This document shows positions 13,101-25,100 of a DNA stretch of 64,000 nt, piece after piece; the first letter of the stretch is position 1; the number at the start of each line of letters is the position of its first letter. The DNA lies in contig CM019230.1 in NCBI GenBank assembly GCA_009741485.1, forward strand, positions 11,628,446 through 11,692,445. The letters run 5' to 3'. The DNA is from Malurus cyaneus samueli. Taxonomy: Eukaryota; Chordata; Aves; Passeriformes; Maluridae. A program made the position numbers and the translations under genes. The notes under the pieces are model-generated. The model made no database searches. It was not told the DNA's origin and was given only the letters and a program-made list of their open reading frames with translations.

Positions 13101-16100
13101 CCTCCAGCCTCACCCATCCTGGGGCAAAGACATCTCAGCTGCACCGGCCAGGCTGTGCTTCCCCAGCCAGTCACAGGAGGTCCCTTAAGGCCCATCTTTT
13201 CCCCACTGTTCCATCTACAATCTAATTTTTCATGGAAGTGGTTGCTGACTTTGGAGGGCAATTTGACAGAACCTGGATAAATTTAACCAAAACCCAGGAA
13301 AGGGAGCAGTCACCAGTGGGCAGCACTGAAGTAAACAAGTGTGGAAGGGCTGCCAGGCCTTGGCAGGGGCTGCCCAGGGAGGTTTGGAGTGCCCATCCCT
13401 GGAGGTGTCCAGGAGGGCTGGAGTGGCACTGAGTGCTCTGGGCTGGGGACAAGGTGGGGATGGGCACAGGATGGACTGGATGTGCTGGAAGTGTTTTTCA
13501 ACCTCAGTGATCCTCAGATTCTGTAAGGCCTAAAAGCAAAACCATCTTCATTTTTCCCTTTAATCCTTTCTCCCTTTCAAGCTGCACATGGGAAGGATCC
13601 TCACACGCCCTGCTGCTCTAAACAGAGAGGAAAAGTCAGTGCTGAATGCAGGGACACACATCTACCAGGTGACCCATCCTAACACAGATTTGGGTGATGA
13701 GAATTCCAGCCCTGCTTCGTTTCCTTCATCTTGGGAGGTTTCCCTTTTCTTAATGCTGAGAAAGTTCTCTTCTGCCAACACCCAGGAGCTGGGTTGCTCC
13801 CAAGGAGCTCCTGGAGACCATGCGAGAGGAATTGCAGTGGGAAAGGTTCCAATACCGATTTTAGTTGCAACCTAGGGCTATGTTAAAAGCTGAAGAGCCA
13901 ATCTTCTGTTCCACTGTGCCTCTTTAACCACTTCAAAACCAATCCAATTAACGAGGCTTCTCTAAAAAAAACAAAGATGGCAGGGAAGTGAATGGCACCA
14001 GAGCACCCACTTCTCACCTCCTCACCAAGGATTGTCTCAGCTGCAGCCACTGGTAACATTCAAAACATCAAAAGATTGTTAGAGGACAACATTTCCCGAT
14101 GGTCACAAAGCACCCTGTCTGGAGCAGACACTCACAGCCATGGGATGTGCCCGAGGTGCTCAAAGACCCTGGATTCGCTCCCGCAGCTCCTGCGCCCAGC
14201 ACAGCGCTCCAGCCACCGGAGGGACATTCTGTGCAGCGGGGAACCCTGCGAGGGCACAGGGGACAGCATCTCATGAGCACAGCAACCCCAGAGACACCCA
14301 CAGCAACCCCAGAGACACCCACAGCAACCCCAGAGACCCCAGAGACACCACAGCAACTCCAGAGCTACCCACAGCAACCCCAGAGCCACCACAGCACCCC
14401 AGAGACCCCAGAGACACCCACAGCAACCCCAGAGACATCCACAGCAACCCCAGAGCCATCCACAGCACCCCAGAGCCATCCACAGCAACCCAGAGCCTCC
14501 ACAGCACCCAGAGCCATCCACAGCAACCCCAGAGACCCAGAGACCCCACGCAACCCAGAGCTACCCACAGCAACCCCAGAGCCACACACAACCCAGAGAC
14601 CCCAGAGACCCCACAGCATCCCAGAGCTACCCACGGCAACCAGACACCACGCAACCCCAGAGACACCACAGCATCCAGAGACACCACAGCAACCCCAGAG
14701 ACACCACAGCATCCCAGAGACACCACAGCATCCCAGAGACACCACAGCAACCCCAGAGACACCACAGCAACCCCAGAGACACCCAGCAAACCTCATTAGC
14801 CATTCCACAGCAACCCCAGAGACACCACAGCAACCCCAGAGACACCACAGCATCCCAGAGACACCCACAGCAACCCCAGAGACCCCACATCAGCCCAGCT
14901 CCACAGAGCTGCCCTGGTTTCCCGGTTTCTCCCCTGAAATGCACCCTCTGTGACAAGACACAGCTCTGGGCAGGGCAGGCTCCCTGTGCCTGTGGATTTG
15001 GGATGAGGGATCAGAGGAGAGCCTGGCCCGTGCTGGCAGCAGAGGGCTGTGCCTGGGGTGAATTCCCTGATCCCCAGAAGCACTGGGGAAGGGATTTCTG
15101 GCTCAGAGCTGGTTGTGACACCCTCTCCAAGAGCCACAGAACAACTCCCCGGCATCACAGCAAACACTGGATTCATCCTTCGCGGATCCCCCCATTCCCT
15201 TTGTTAACTTATGCTGCTTCCAGCAGTGCTGCCTCTCCAGAACAGCATTCCTGAGGCAAGGAAATGGGCTGCTGCTGTTCCAGAAAACACACTAATCCTA
15301 ATCTGTCAGGAGTACCTATCCCTCTCTATGCCAACATTCCCAGGAAATCATAAACCTGGAAAAGGCTGATCAAACCCTTAATTACCAACTCCCCCTTCCT
15401 TGCTCTGCATCTACAGCTCAGCACATGCCTTCAGTCCCAGCCACATGATGCCTGATGATTTTTGCCTTTTTATATACCCTTATATATATGTTATACACCC
15501 TTTCATACATTTTCTGTGCCCTTTATGTATCCCTGTACCGTTTTCCTACATGCTGTAATTCCTGTAGTCTGATATTCCAGCTGAGTTTTGGGGTTCTGCT
15601 GGGCAGAGAGACCAAACACCCTCAGTGAGGGGTCAGTGAGCCCTGTGCTATCTTAAACCTGAGGCTCCAGCCTTGGTTGAGCCTTCTCTCTGAACACATT
15701 GTGTAACCTGGGCTCTGGCCTCATCCTGGGGGCATTCTTTAGAATGGGGGGACATCACTGCATTCATTGAGTTTCTTATTGGGGAATTCTTAATAGATGT
15801 GCTCATTTGTGAAATCTATAAAATTGTACCCGTGTTATATACAGGATGCATCTTTGGTGTTTTCCATTGAGCTGTGCACCCAACATCCCATTTAAATACC
15901 AAAGGAAAACCCTTTTATCCCCTTAACTGTGTCTGCTTCTTAATCCAAAACTAGCCCAAAAGGCAACACACATCTCACACACACATTTGAAACGAGGATC
16001 TTTCCCCCCAAGAGAGCATTTGCTTTAAAGCCAAGAACAGAGCATTCCCAGGCATTTCCCTTTCCATTCAGATCTATAAAAGCCAAAAACCTTTGCAATT

Positions 16101-19100
16101 TGGAAGTTTTGGTTTCCTTAGACAAAACAAACTATTTTCCCCTGAATTAGCCTCAATCCCATTTCCTGTGCAATCAGTTTTCCCCAGCACATGGCACCCA
16201 CCGAGCTGCAGCCCTGCCTGGGTGTGCCTGGTGTGGATGAGGCTGGCCTGGTCCAGGGCAGAGCTGACCCTGCTGAGGAGCACAGGCACCTTGTCAGCAG
16301 CAACAGCAGCAAGCCCAGGGCGCTCCAGGAGGCTCCGGAACATGGCCAGCAGCTGTGCAGGGGAAGGAATGGGGAAAGAAATGGGAAAAATTCACACCCA
16401 CTGCGATTTTCCTCACTGGTGAAGGTGCTTCACCTTCCTCATCAGCTCAAGGATCTGCACTAATCCTAATCTGACAGGAGTACCTATCCCCCTCTATGCC
16501 AACATTCCCAGGAAATCATAAACCTGGAAAAGGCTGATCAAACCCTTAATTACCAACTCGAGCACTTGGGCAAAGGGAAGGTTTTTTCCCCAAGGAGTTC
16601 CTCCCACTCATGGAATCATGAAGGTTGGAAAAGGCCTCCAAGATCACTAAGTCCAACTTTTGATCAAATCCCAGCACTAAAACACACCACAAATAATGTC
16701 GTTGTTACAGAGATGCTCAAACCTTCTCTGCAGGTGAACCACATTCCAACTGTTATTGTTCAAGTGCTTCCAAATTTGCTATTTAAAATAAACCAACAAG
16801 GCTCAGAAAGATAAGTGTTATCACTTCTACCACTTTCTCCAGTCTTCTTTTAAAATTATATTCAAATTTTACTGAAAATACAATTTACTTTCTCTGCAGG
16901 ATAGATCCATTGGTAAACAAACCAGCCTTGGTTCTAGAAAAACTCAATTTTGAAAGCTGAAATGCATCCCTGTGTTAACAGATTGATATGAACAATGGTC
17001 ATTTGGTTTTAACAGCAGTTTTCACCAGGAAATCACAGACACACAAAATGATTTGGGGTTGAAGGGACCTTAAAGCCCAGCTCAGGGACATCTCCCACCA
17101 TCCCAGGCTGCTCCAAGCCCTGTCCAACCTGGCCCTGAAAATCCTGCACAAAGCAGCCTTTCCCCCAGCTCCCAGAGGGAGCAGTGAAACTCCTGCCACC
17201 CAAAAGCTGATTTGAGTAATTTCTCCGCCTGCTGTTCCCCAGACTGAGCAGAGACCTGCTCTGTTTGTCTGAAGGGGAAGGACAGGAACCCTCCCAGCTC
17301 TCCCAGCCCCAGCGTTGCCCAGGGACCCGCAGATCTGAGCTGCCCTGAGCAAGCCCAGCCCAGCAGAGTCACTGTCCCACTGTCCATGCCATGGACAGAC
17401 CCAGCCCCAGGCACTGCCTGGGCTCTCTGGGTGATCTGAGGGAAGGGAGGGCACAGACACACCTTGAAGATGTGCTCCAGGTCCGGGGCATCGCTGAAGG
17501 CTCGGCTGAACACCGTGCCCAGCCGGCGCTCGATGTCTCCCACCTTCCGCTGGAAATCCACAGCATCCTGCTCAAACTCCTGAGGGAAGGAGCAGCCAGT
17601 GCTGAGCTGTAAGAAGGAACTGGCAGGCATTCCCCCCTCCCCATCCAGAGCTCTCTCCCCTTCTTATTCAGCAGGAATTAAACCACTCCTCTGGTCAAGC
17701 CCCACAGAGTGAAGGACATTTCTGTCCTGTGGCTCATGGCCCTCCGGGGTCATCCACAGTCCCACAGGTGCTGACTGCAGCCTGGAGGCAACAGGGACAA
17801 TTTCCACATTCTCTTACCCTGAACTTGGCCTGGAGACCACACCACCACCCCAAAAACCCACAGGTGCACTTGCTGCAGCAGCAGAGTATGGAGCTACAAG
17901 GACTGCCAAGGAAAAGCAGCAGCTCCCTGCAGCGACAGATCAGACCATAACACGGGGAGGAAGGGGCTGGAGGGAGGAACCGGGGCTCCACTGCAGAGGG
18001 AAATGCTCTCTGGACACAGGGATGTGCTGCTGGTGTCCCCAGGGTGGGTGCCACCCCCACCTACCACATTAGCCAGGTCCAGGCAGTCGTCATCTCGCTC
18101 TGAGAACACCCTGAACCCCTCCTGGAACTCCTTGTACAGGTCCAGCACCTGCTGGCCCAGGGCCTTCCCCTTCACCCCACCAAACTCAATCTTCTCCAGC
18201 TGGGCCAGGTCCAGGGCTGAGGTCAGGAGGGCCTGCAGAGCCAGAGGAGGCACACAGAGGTTCAGACACAGGCAGGTGACAACAGCGATCCCAGCACATT
18301 GCTGTGTTCGCTGTTCTGGATCCAGATGATCTTCAGGGTCCCTTCCAACCCAAACCATTCTGAGATTCTACAATCACCCCTGGCCCTCTCAGCCATCCCT
18401 GTGGGTCCCCTCTCAGATGAAGGCTGACCCACATCACAGGTCTCAGCAATCTCTGCCGGCAAGTGGAGCTTGGCCATTATCTAAGGGAAAGATCAGATGG
18501 CTCCAGTTCTCTTGCTTTGCTGGGCTGGCATAAAAAATAACAAAAAAAAATAGTACTACGGCCTCAAACCCAGTGACTCAACTCCCTCTGGTGCCACCTT
18601 CCATCAGAGATTTCTGCAGTCACCAAACAAACCTGCCCTGGGTTTTTTACACCCTTTCAGCAGCTCAGATTTCAGGCACACATCACATGAACGTCCCTCT
18701 GGAGATGATGCCCCGTCACTCCCCACACCAGCACCAACCCTGCTCTGGACATGCTGACACCAGTTACACCCCTGGCTCCTGAGGGGCTTCCTGCCATGGG
18801 CTCGAACCAGAATTTGCTCTGCTCAAACTGTGATCCTGGTGTTTAGGCAGAGCAGATCTGTGGTACATCCTTGTTACCCATCCAGAGCACAGAGAACAGA
18901 CCCAGATCCAAGCCCACCAAATGCCCCCAGAGCTGGGGACACACCCCAGCAGGCAGGAGAGCCCAGGGACAGCAGCTCTTACCTGGGGATCAAAATTTAC
19001 AATGATCAGTTTGGTTTCTGGGTCTCGCCGGAGGAGCGGCTGAGTGAGGTTGAAATGGGATTTTTCGGAGACTGTCTGGGACCACTCCAAATACAGCTTC

Positions 19101-22100
19101 TCCTGATACCTGCAGGAAAGCAGAAACATCCACCTCGTGGTTACCAAGCCAGCTGAGTACAGGTGTAACTGAATGAAGCCAAGTCCACTCTGAGGACTGA
19201 GGAACGTGAAGAATGTTCAAACCCCATCCATGCTATCCCCATAAACAATGGGGCTTCCAAGATAACCACCCAAAAACCAGCAGCAGCATCAAGTCAGGAG
19301 GGCAGAACTCTCTCAAGTACCAGTTTTAGCAGAGGATTCTGCAGAGATTTGGAGACAGACTTTTCAAGCCTATCACTTTTAGCCTAAAGCGATATATCAG
19401 AGCTGGGAGTTTCCAGAGTGCCTGCAACCACAGGGATGAGACCATGACACCACTGGGATGGGAACAGAGGGCAGAACAGGGATCCTGGCATCTCACATGT
19501 CAGGGACAGCCCCAACCTCCCAAGTGACTCCCAAGTCTCCTCTGAATCGTGTTGTCACCTCTGGGAAATGCCACCCAGCACACAGCACCTCGAGGTGGTC
19601 ACCACAGGCCATCTGCAGGGCTGCTCCTCTCTGAAAGGCTGTGCCAAATTACCCAGCCTTGTTTTGGTCATGGGAACAGTGCTCTCTCCTCCCAGGCTGC
19701 AGGATCCAGCAGCTTAGAGCCTCAGCTCCCTGCACTGCTGATGAGGAGCAGCCCTGCAGGGATCTCCTGCCTGGGGAAAGGCTCCTCTCAGGTTTAACAG
19801 AGGATGTTGAGATGCCAAGTGCAGGGCAATGACTCCCACCCCAAACTGGGATATTCCACATTGAGCCATGGCAAACACAGCCAGTGAAGGGGCACGAGAG
19901 GGCAGAGANNNNNNNNNNNNNNNTATAGGCAGAGCAGATCTGTGGTACATCCTTGTTACCTACCCAGAGCACAGAGAACAGACCCAGACCCAACCCCACC
20001 CAGAGTAGTTTTAATATAGATTTCAGCCACAGTGGTTTTCAACACAGCTCATTAAAGAATGAGTTACACGATGTGGTTAAAACACTAAAACTTTTGTTCC
20101 AGCACAGAGATTGAGAGGAGAAAAAGAGCCCAGACCTTGCTTTGAGCAGCAAATACAGCCTGTGCAGTGCCCACCTGACCCTACTGCTGGGAACAGGGCA
20201 TCCACAGACAGATTCACTGCAGAAAGGTACGAACAGCAGGGGCAGTGAGCAGCCAGGAGAGCTTTCAGGGGAGCACAGAGTCTGTACAGCAGGTACACAG
20301 TGTGTGTGCAACAGGAGCTCAGAAAACCTCAGCCACGCTGGGGCTGAAAGGTGATGGCACTCATGACACCTGATGTCCCCAACTGACCATCCACAGTGAC
20401 AAGCCATGGCAAACAGGGACACCCCACAGCTGGCCAGAGCACTGGGGTGTGAAGGGATGGCCTGGTGAGGAGTGTGCATGTGCCCCTGCTCCTCCCCACA
20501 GCCCCTGCCCAGGACAGGAGATGCCCAGCTCCAGGGGTCTCTGAGGGCCACAGGAGGTCTGGGAGCCTGTTCTGGTTCATTTACAGCCCTGTAACACCCA
20601 TCCCCATGTTCTGACAAGAGCATGGAGCCCTGAGTACCCCTGGGGGCACTGAGACTCCCACCAGCCCGAGCAGGAGGACACAGAAGCAAATCTTCCCCAG
20701 GTCAGCACTGGTCAAAGCAGACCCTGGCTCTGATGGAACAGGGACACAGAGTCCAGAGTGGGCCATCCCCTGGCACCAGGGCAGCCACAGGGAGGGAGGA
20801 TGCCAGCGAGGGGATCATGGCTACAGAGCTCTCCTGAGGGCTGCAACAGCAGAGCCTCACCTTGACCATCTGCAGCCTCCTGAGGAAGCTGTCCAGCCGT
20901 GCAAACACCAGCGTGCTGTGGAAGCTCCACTGCCTCACTTCCTGGCCTGGCTCACAATACTCGTGCAGGTTTGCCCGCCTCTCCTCAACAGCCCCTCTGA
21001 AGGCATTCAGGATGTCAAACACTGTCTGCACCTTGGCCAGGCTCTCTTCCATCTCTCCTTTCAGAAGATCTGCTGGAGACAGGTACACCACAGCCTGGAA
21101 GAGCCAATCACACCGGAGGTGTCACTTCTGCTGTCACAGCAAACGGTCACTTCCTGCCCTGGACGTGTCTGACCCTTCCTCTCAAGCTCAGGGTCATTTT
21201 GCCAAGGAAGGAGAGGGGAAATGAGGAGAGAAGAGACTTTCAACAGAAACCTTCCCGTGGCAAACACAGGTGCCACAGCCCCCCACCTGCTGAATGAGAA
21301 GGTTGCAGATTTCCTGGAGCAGCACCACCATCCTGACGGGCACGCTGTAGTGCTTGGAGGTGACCCAGATCAAACACACCATGTGCAGCAGAGGAGCCAG
21401 GAGAGGCTCCACCTTGCTGAACTCCACGGCCTCTATGCGCTCCAGGGGCTGCTGCAGGGGTGCCAGGTGCAGGTCAATGTCCTGGGCTTCGCTCAGAGCT
21501 GTGGGGACAGAGGGGAGCAGGGCTGAGACCCGTGGAGCTGGGGTGGTGGGGTCCTAGAGCTGGACACTGGCACAGGGGGACAGATTGTCCTGGGGAGCAC
21601 AGAGCACTCACCCACATGTGGCTGGACATAACCACCCTCCTCCTGCTCACTGGCAGCACACCCAGCACAGCAAACAAACTGCTGATGGCAGGGACAGGGA
21701 GGGGCAGGGAGTGGGGACAGGGAGGGACAGGGAGTGGGGACAGGGATGGGGACAGGGAGTGGGACAGAGAGTGGGGACAGGAGTGGGACAGGAGTGGGGA
21801 CAGGGAGTGGGACAGGAGGGGACGGAGTGGGGACGGGAGTGGACAGGGTGGACAGGGAGTGGGGACAGGGAGTGGGACAGGGAGTGGGACAGGGAGTGGG
21901 ACGGGAGGGACAGGGAGGGGACAGGGAGTGGGACAGGAGTGGGGACAGGGAGTGGGGACAGGGAGTGGGACAGGGAGTGGGGACAGGGAGGGGACAGGAG
22001 TGGGAAGAGCTCTGGCAGAGACTGAGGCCACAAGGGCCAAGCAGTGCCTGGCAGCACCCAAAATGCAGCTCTGCCTGGGCTGCAGGGCCAGCAGGCAGGG

Positions 22101-25100
22101 CCTGAGCTCAGCTGAGCCCAGGGCTGGCTCTGGTAGCCCCATGGCCAGAGGGCAGGTGACCACAGTGCCACTGTCCTGACTGGGTGAAATCCTAAGCTCA
22201 GCTTGGTACAGCTCTCTGGTTGGGCCCTGAAAAACTACCCCAAAGTTAATAAATTAATTAATTTTAATTAATAAAACCAGGATATCATTGTGTGACTAAA
22301 CCTGTGGACCAAGTAGAGAATCATCATCATAATCATCATCATCTAATCACAGAACCATAGAAGGTCTGGGCTGGAAGGGACCATAGGGACCACCCCATCC
22401 CACCCCTGCCAAGGCAGGGACACCTCCCACTGTCCCAGGTCACTCCCAGCCCCAATGTCCAGCCTGGCCTTGGGCACTGCCAGGGATCCAGGGGCAGCCA
22501 CAGCTGCTCTGGGCACCCTGTGCCAGGGCCTGCCCACCCTCCCAGGGAACAATTCCTGCCCAATATCCCATCCATCCCTGCCCTCTGGCACTGGGAACCA
22601 TTCCCCCTGATCCTGTCACTGCCAACCCTTGTAAAAAATCCATCCCCAGCTCTCTTGGAGCCCCTTTAGGCACTGAAAGGCCACAATGAGGTCACTCCAG
22701 AGCCTTCTCTTGTCTGGACAGAACAATCCGAATAATCTCAGCCTTTTCAGAAGTGCCAGAAATGCTCATCTAAATAACCCCAAAGCCTGAGACCAAGGGA
22801 AAAGAAACTCTCATCATCAACATCTCCCGCCCAGCAAAGCCTACAGCCACCCTGCCACCCCAGCAGGAAGGGCACACTGTGAACTAAGGACAGAATCAGC
22901 ACCACGGTGAAGCTGTCCCACTTTCTCACCTGCCTCCACATCCAGGAGCATGTTCTGGAAGGCTGGCACATAGATGCTCTGCACTCTGTGCAGCACCTCC
23001 ACCATGTTGCTGACCTTCCTCGATGTCAGCTGGCTGTAGATGCCTTCCAGGTCCTCACACCTGCAGCAGCCAGCACATGTCACCAGCCAGCTGTGCCCAG
23101 CTGTGCCCCAAAGCCCTGCATGCCCTGACACAGAATTTCCTGCAGTGACACAAGGACTGAGCCCCAGTGGTGACAGCAAACAGGACCAACCCTTCAGGAC
23201 AGGCAGCTGTGCCAGGTTCAGGTGACAGCAGCTCTGCTGTGAGCAGGGCTCTGCCCAAAGAGCCAGGTGACATCTGCAGGCACTGGGGACAGCTCTGCTG
23301 TGAGCAGGGCTCTGCCCAAAGAGCCAGGTGACTCCTGCAGGCACTGGTGACAGCCTCACACAGCACAAAGGGCAGGGTGAAATTCCACTCCCTGGCTCAT
23401 CTAACCCCCCTCAGCCAGATGGAGACCGTCCATCAACTCTAATCGGGGCTGGATCCAAGTGAACAGGGACAGAAACAGCATTTCCAACAAAATTCCCTCA
23501 CGGTGTAGTCCTGAGCTGTGGTGGGGCTGAGTGAAACCCAGCAGCTGCCCAGCCACCCCCAGGAACTCTGAGATCACCATCATTTCATGTGTGGAAGCGA
23601 TTTTGCCTGGCTCAGGTCTTTGCATGGCCCCAAGCAGCTGCTCCTGGCCCACAGCAGCAGCACCCCCTCCACCCAAAGCAGCACCCCATTTGGGCACCTG
23701 CTCTTCCAGAACTCCAGCTCCACCTTTGGGGTTGGGTTTCTGCCTTGCAGGAGAGGCTCTGAGGACTCTCTCCTCAGCACTCTCTGGATCTGCTGGCTCC
23801 AGTCAATGATGGCTGATTCGGTTGCGTGGATGAGGGATTTATTGATCAGCTGCAGGCTGCAGAAAGCAGAACACATGGGTTACTTTACCTTCCACCTGCC
23901 CATGTGCATTGCTCAGTTGGATCTCCCTCAGTGGGTAGCTGGATTTTTTATCTTTTATGGTCCAGATTCATGTTTCAAAACCACAAACAATAACACCCAG
24001 AAGAGAGACTATTGACAAAGGCAGTTAATGACAAGATAAGGAGAAATGGCTTTAAACTGAGAGTGGTTTAAATTAGATATTAGGAAGAAATTCTTCCCAG
24101 TGAGGGTGGGGAGACCCTGGCACAGGGTGCCCAGAGCTGTGGCTGCCCCTGGATTCCTGGAAGTGCCCAAGGCCAGGTTGGGCACTGGGGTTTGGAGCAG
24201 CCTGACTGCAGAGTTTGGAGTTTTCCCTCAGTGATCCAAGCAGTTTGTTGCTTCTCTGTGTGCCCACATCCCCTACCACTTGCTGAGCTTTTGCTACTTC
24301 TATCATTGCACAGCCCCATAGACAGAACCCACGAACCAGAGAGAGCAGAATACCCCTCCTTGGTACTGAGCAGTTGCAGAGGACAGGGAACAAGAACAGG
24401 CCCCTTGTCTGACAGGGAGGATCCCCAAAAGACACTCTTTTTCAGGCATGAACAGAAAAATCCCAGGGGAGAGTAAGGGCTGGTACTCACTATTTCTCAT
24501 TTTTAGGATCAATGTCCTCGATTCCCTCTGAGCCAGCTGGAAGAGGCAGCAAAGTCTTGCCTTTTACTTGGCCAACAACCTTGAAAACAGTATTTTTCAG
24601 GCGGTGGACATGATGGATGATGTCTTGTGACACCACTCGTGGCCAGCCCTGATGGTTCTTCCTGTTCGTCAGGATGGGCACAATCACCTGCAGGAGCCAT
24701 GAAAAAGCAAAGGAGAAGAGCTGAAGCAGGCCAGATTTAGATTTTATTTAGGAAGAAATTTTTCCCTTTGAGGGTGGGCAGGCCCTGGCACAGGGTGCCC
24801 AGAGCAGCTGTGGCTGCCCCTGGATCCCTGGCAGTGCCCAAGGCCAGGCTGGACATTGGGGCTGGGAGCAGCCTGGGACAGTGGGAGGTGTCCCTGCCAT
24901 GGCAGGGGTGGCACTGGATAGGCTTTTAGGTCCCTTCCAACCCAAACCATTCAGTGATTTGATGATTCTGTGACAAAAAGTGCTTTAGGAGATGGACTGG
25001 CCACCAGGCTCCGAGGAGCAGTCACCTGGACATGTCCTGGGCAACTGGCTCTGGGTGGCCTGGCTTGAGCAGGGGCTCAGACCAGATGGCATTGAGATGT

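Noticed and set aside
14099..14953. Plus-strand open frame of 284 codons rich in Thr, Pro and Glu
   Set aside because: It translates the 20-21 base minisatellite beside DNAH9 exon 10 and is antisense to the real gene.
15470..15950. Possible solo LTR of an endogenous retrovirus
   Set aside because: The A/T-rich, promoter-like text is suggestive, but I found no clear TG...CA ends, target duplication or internal viral sequence.
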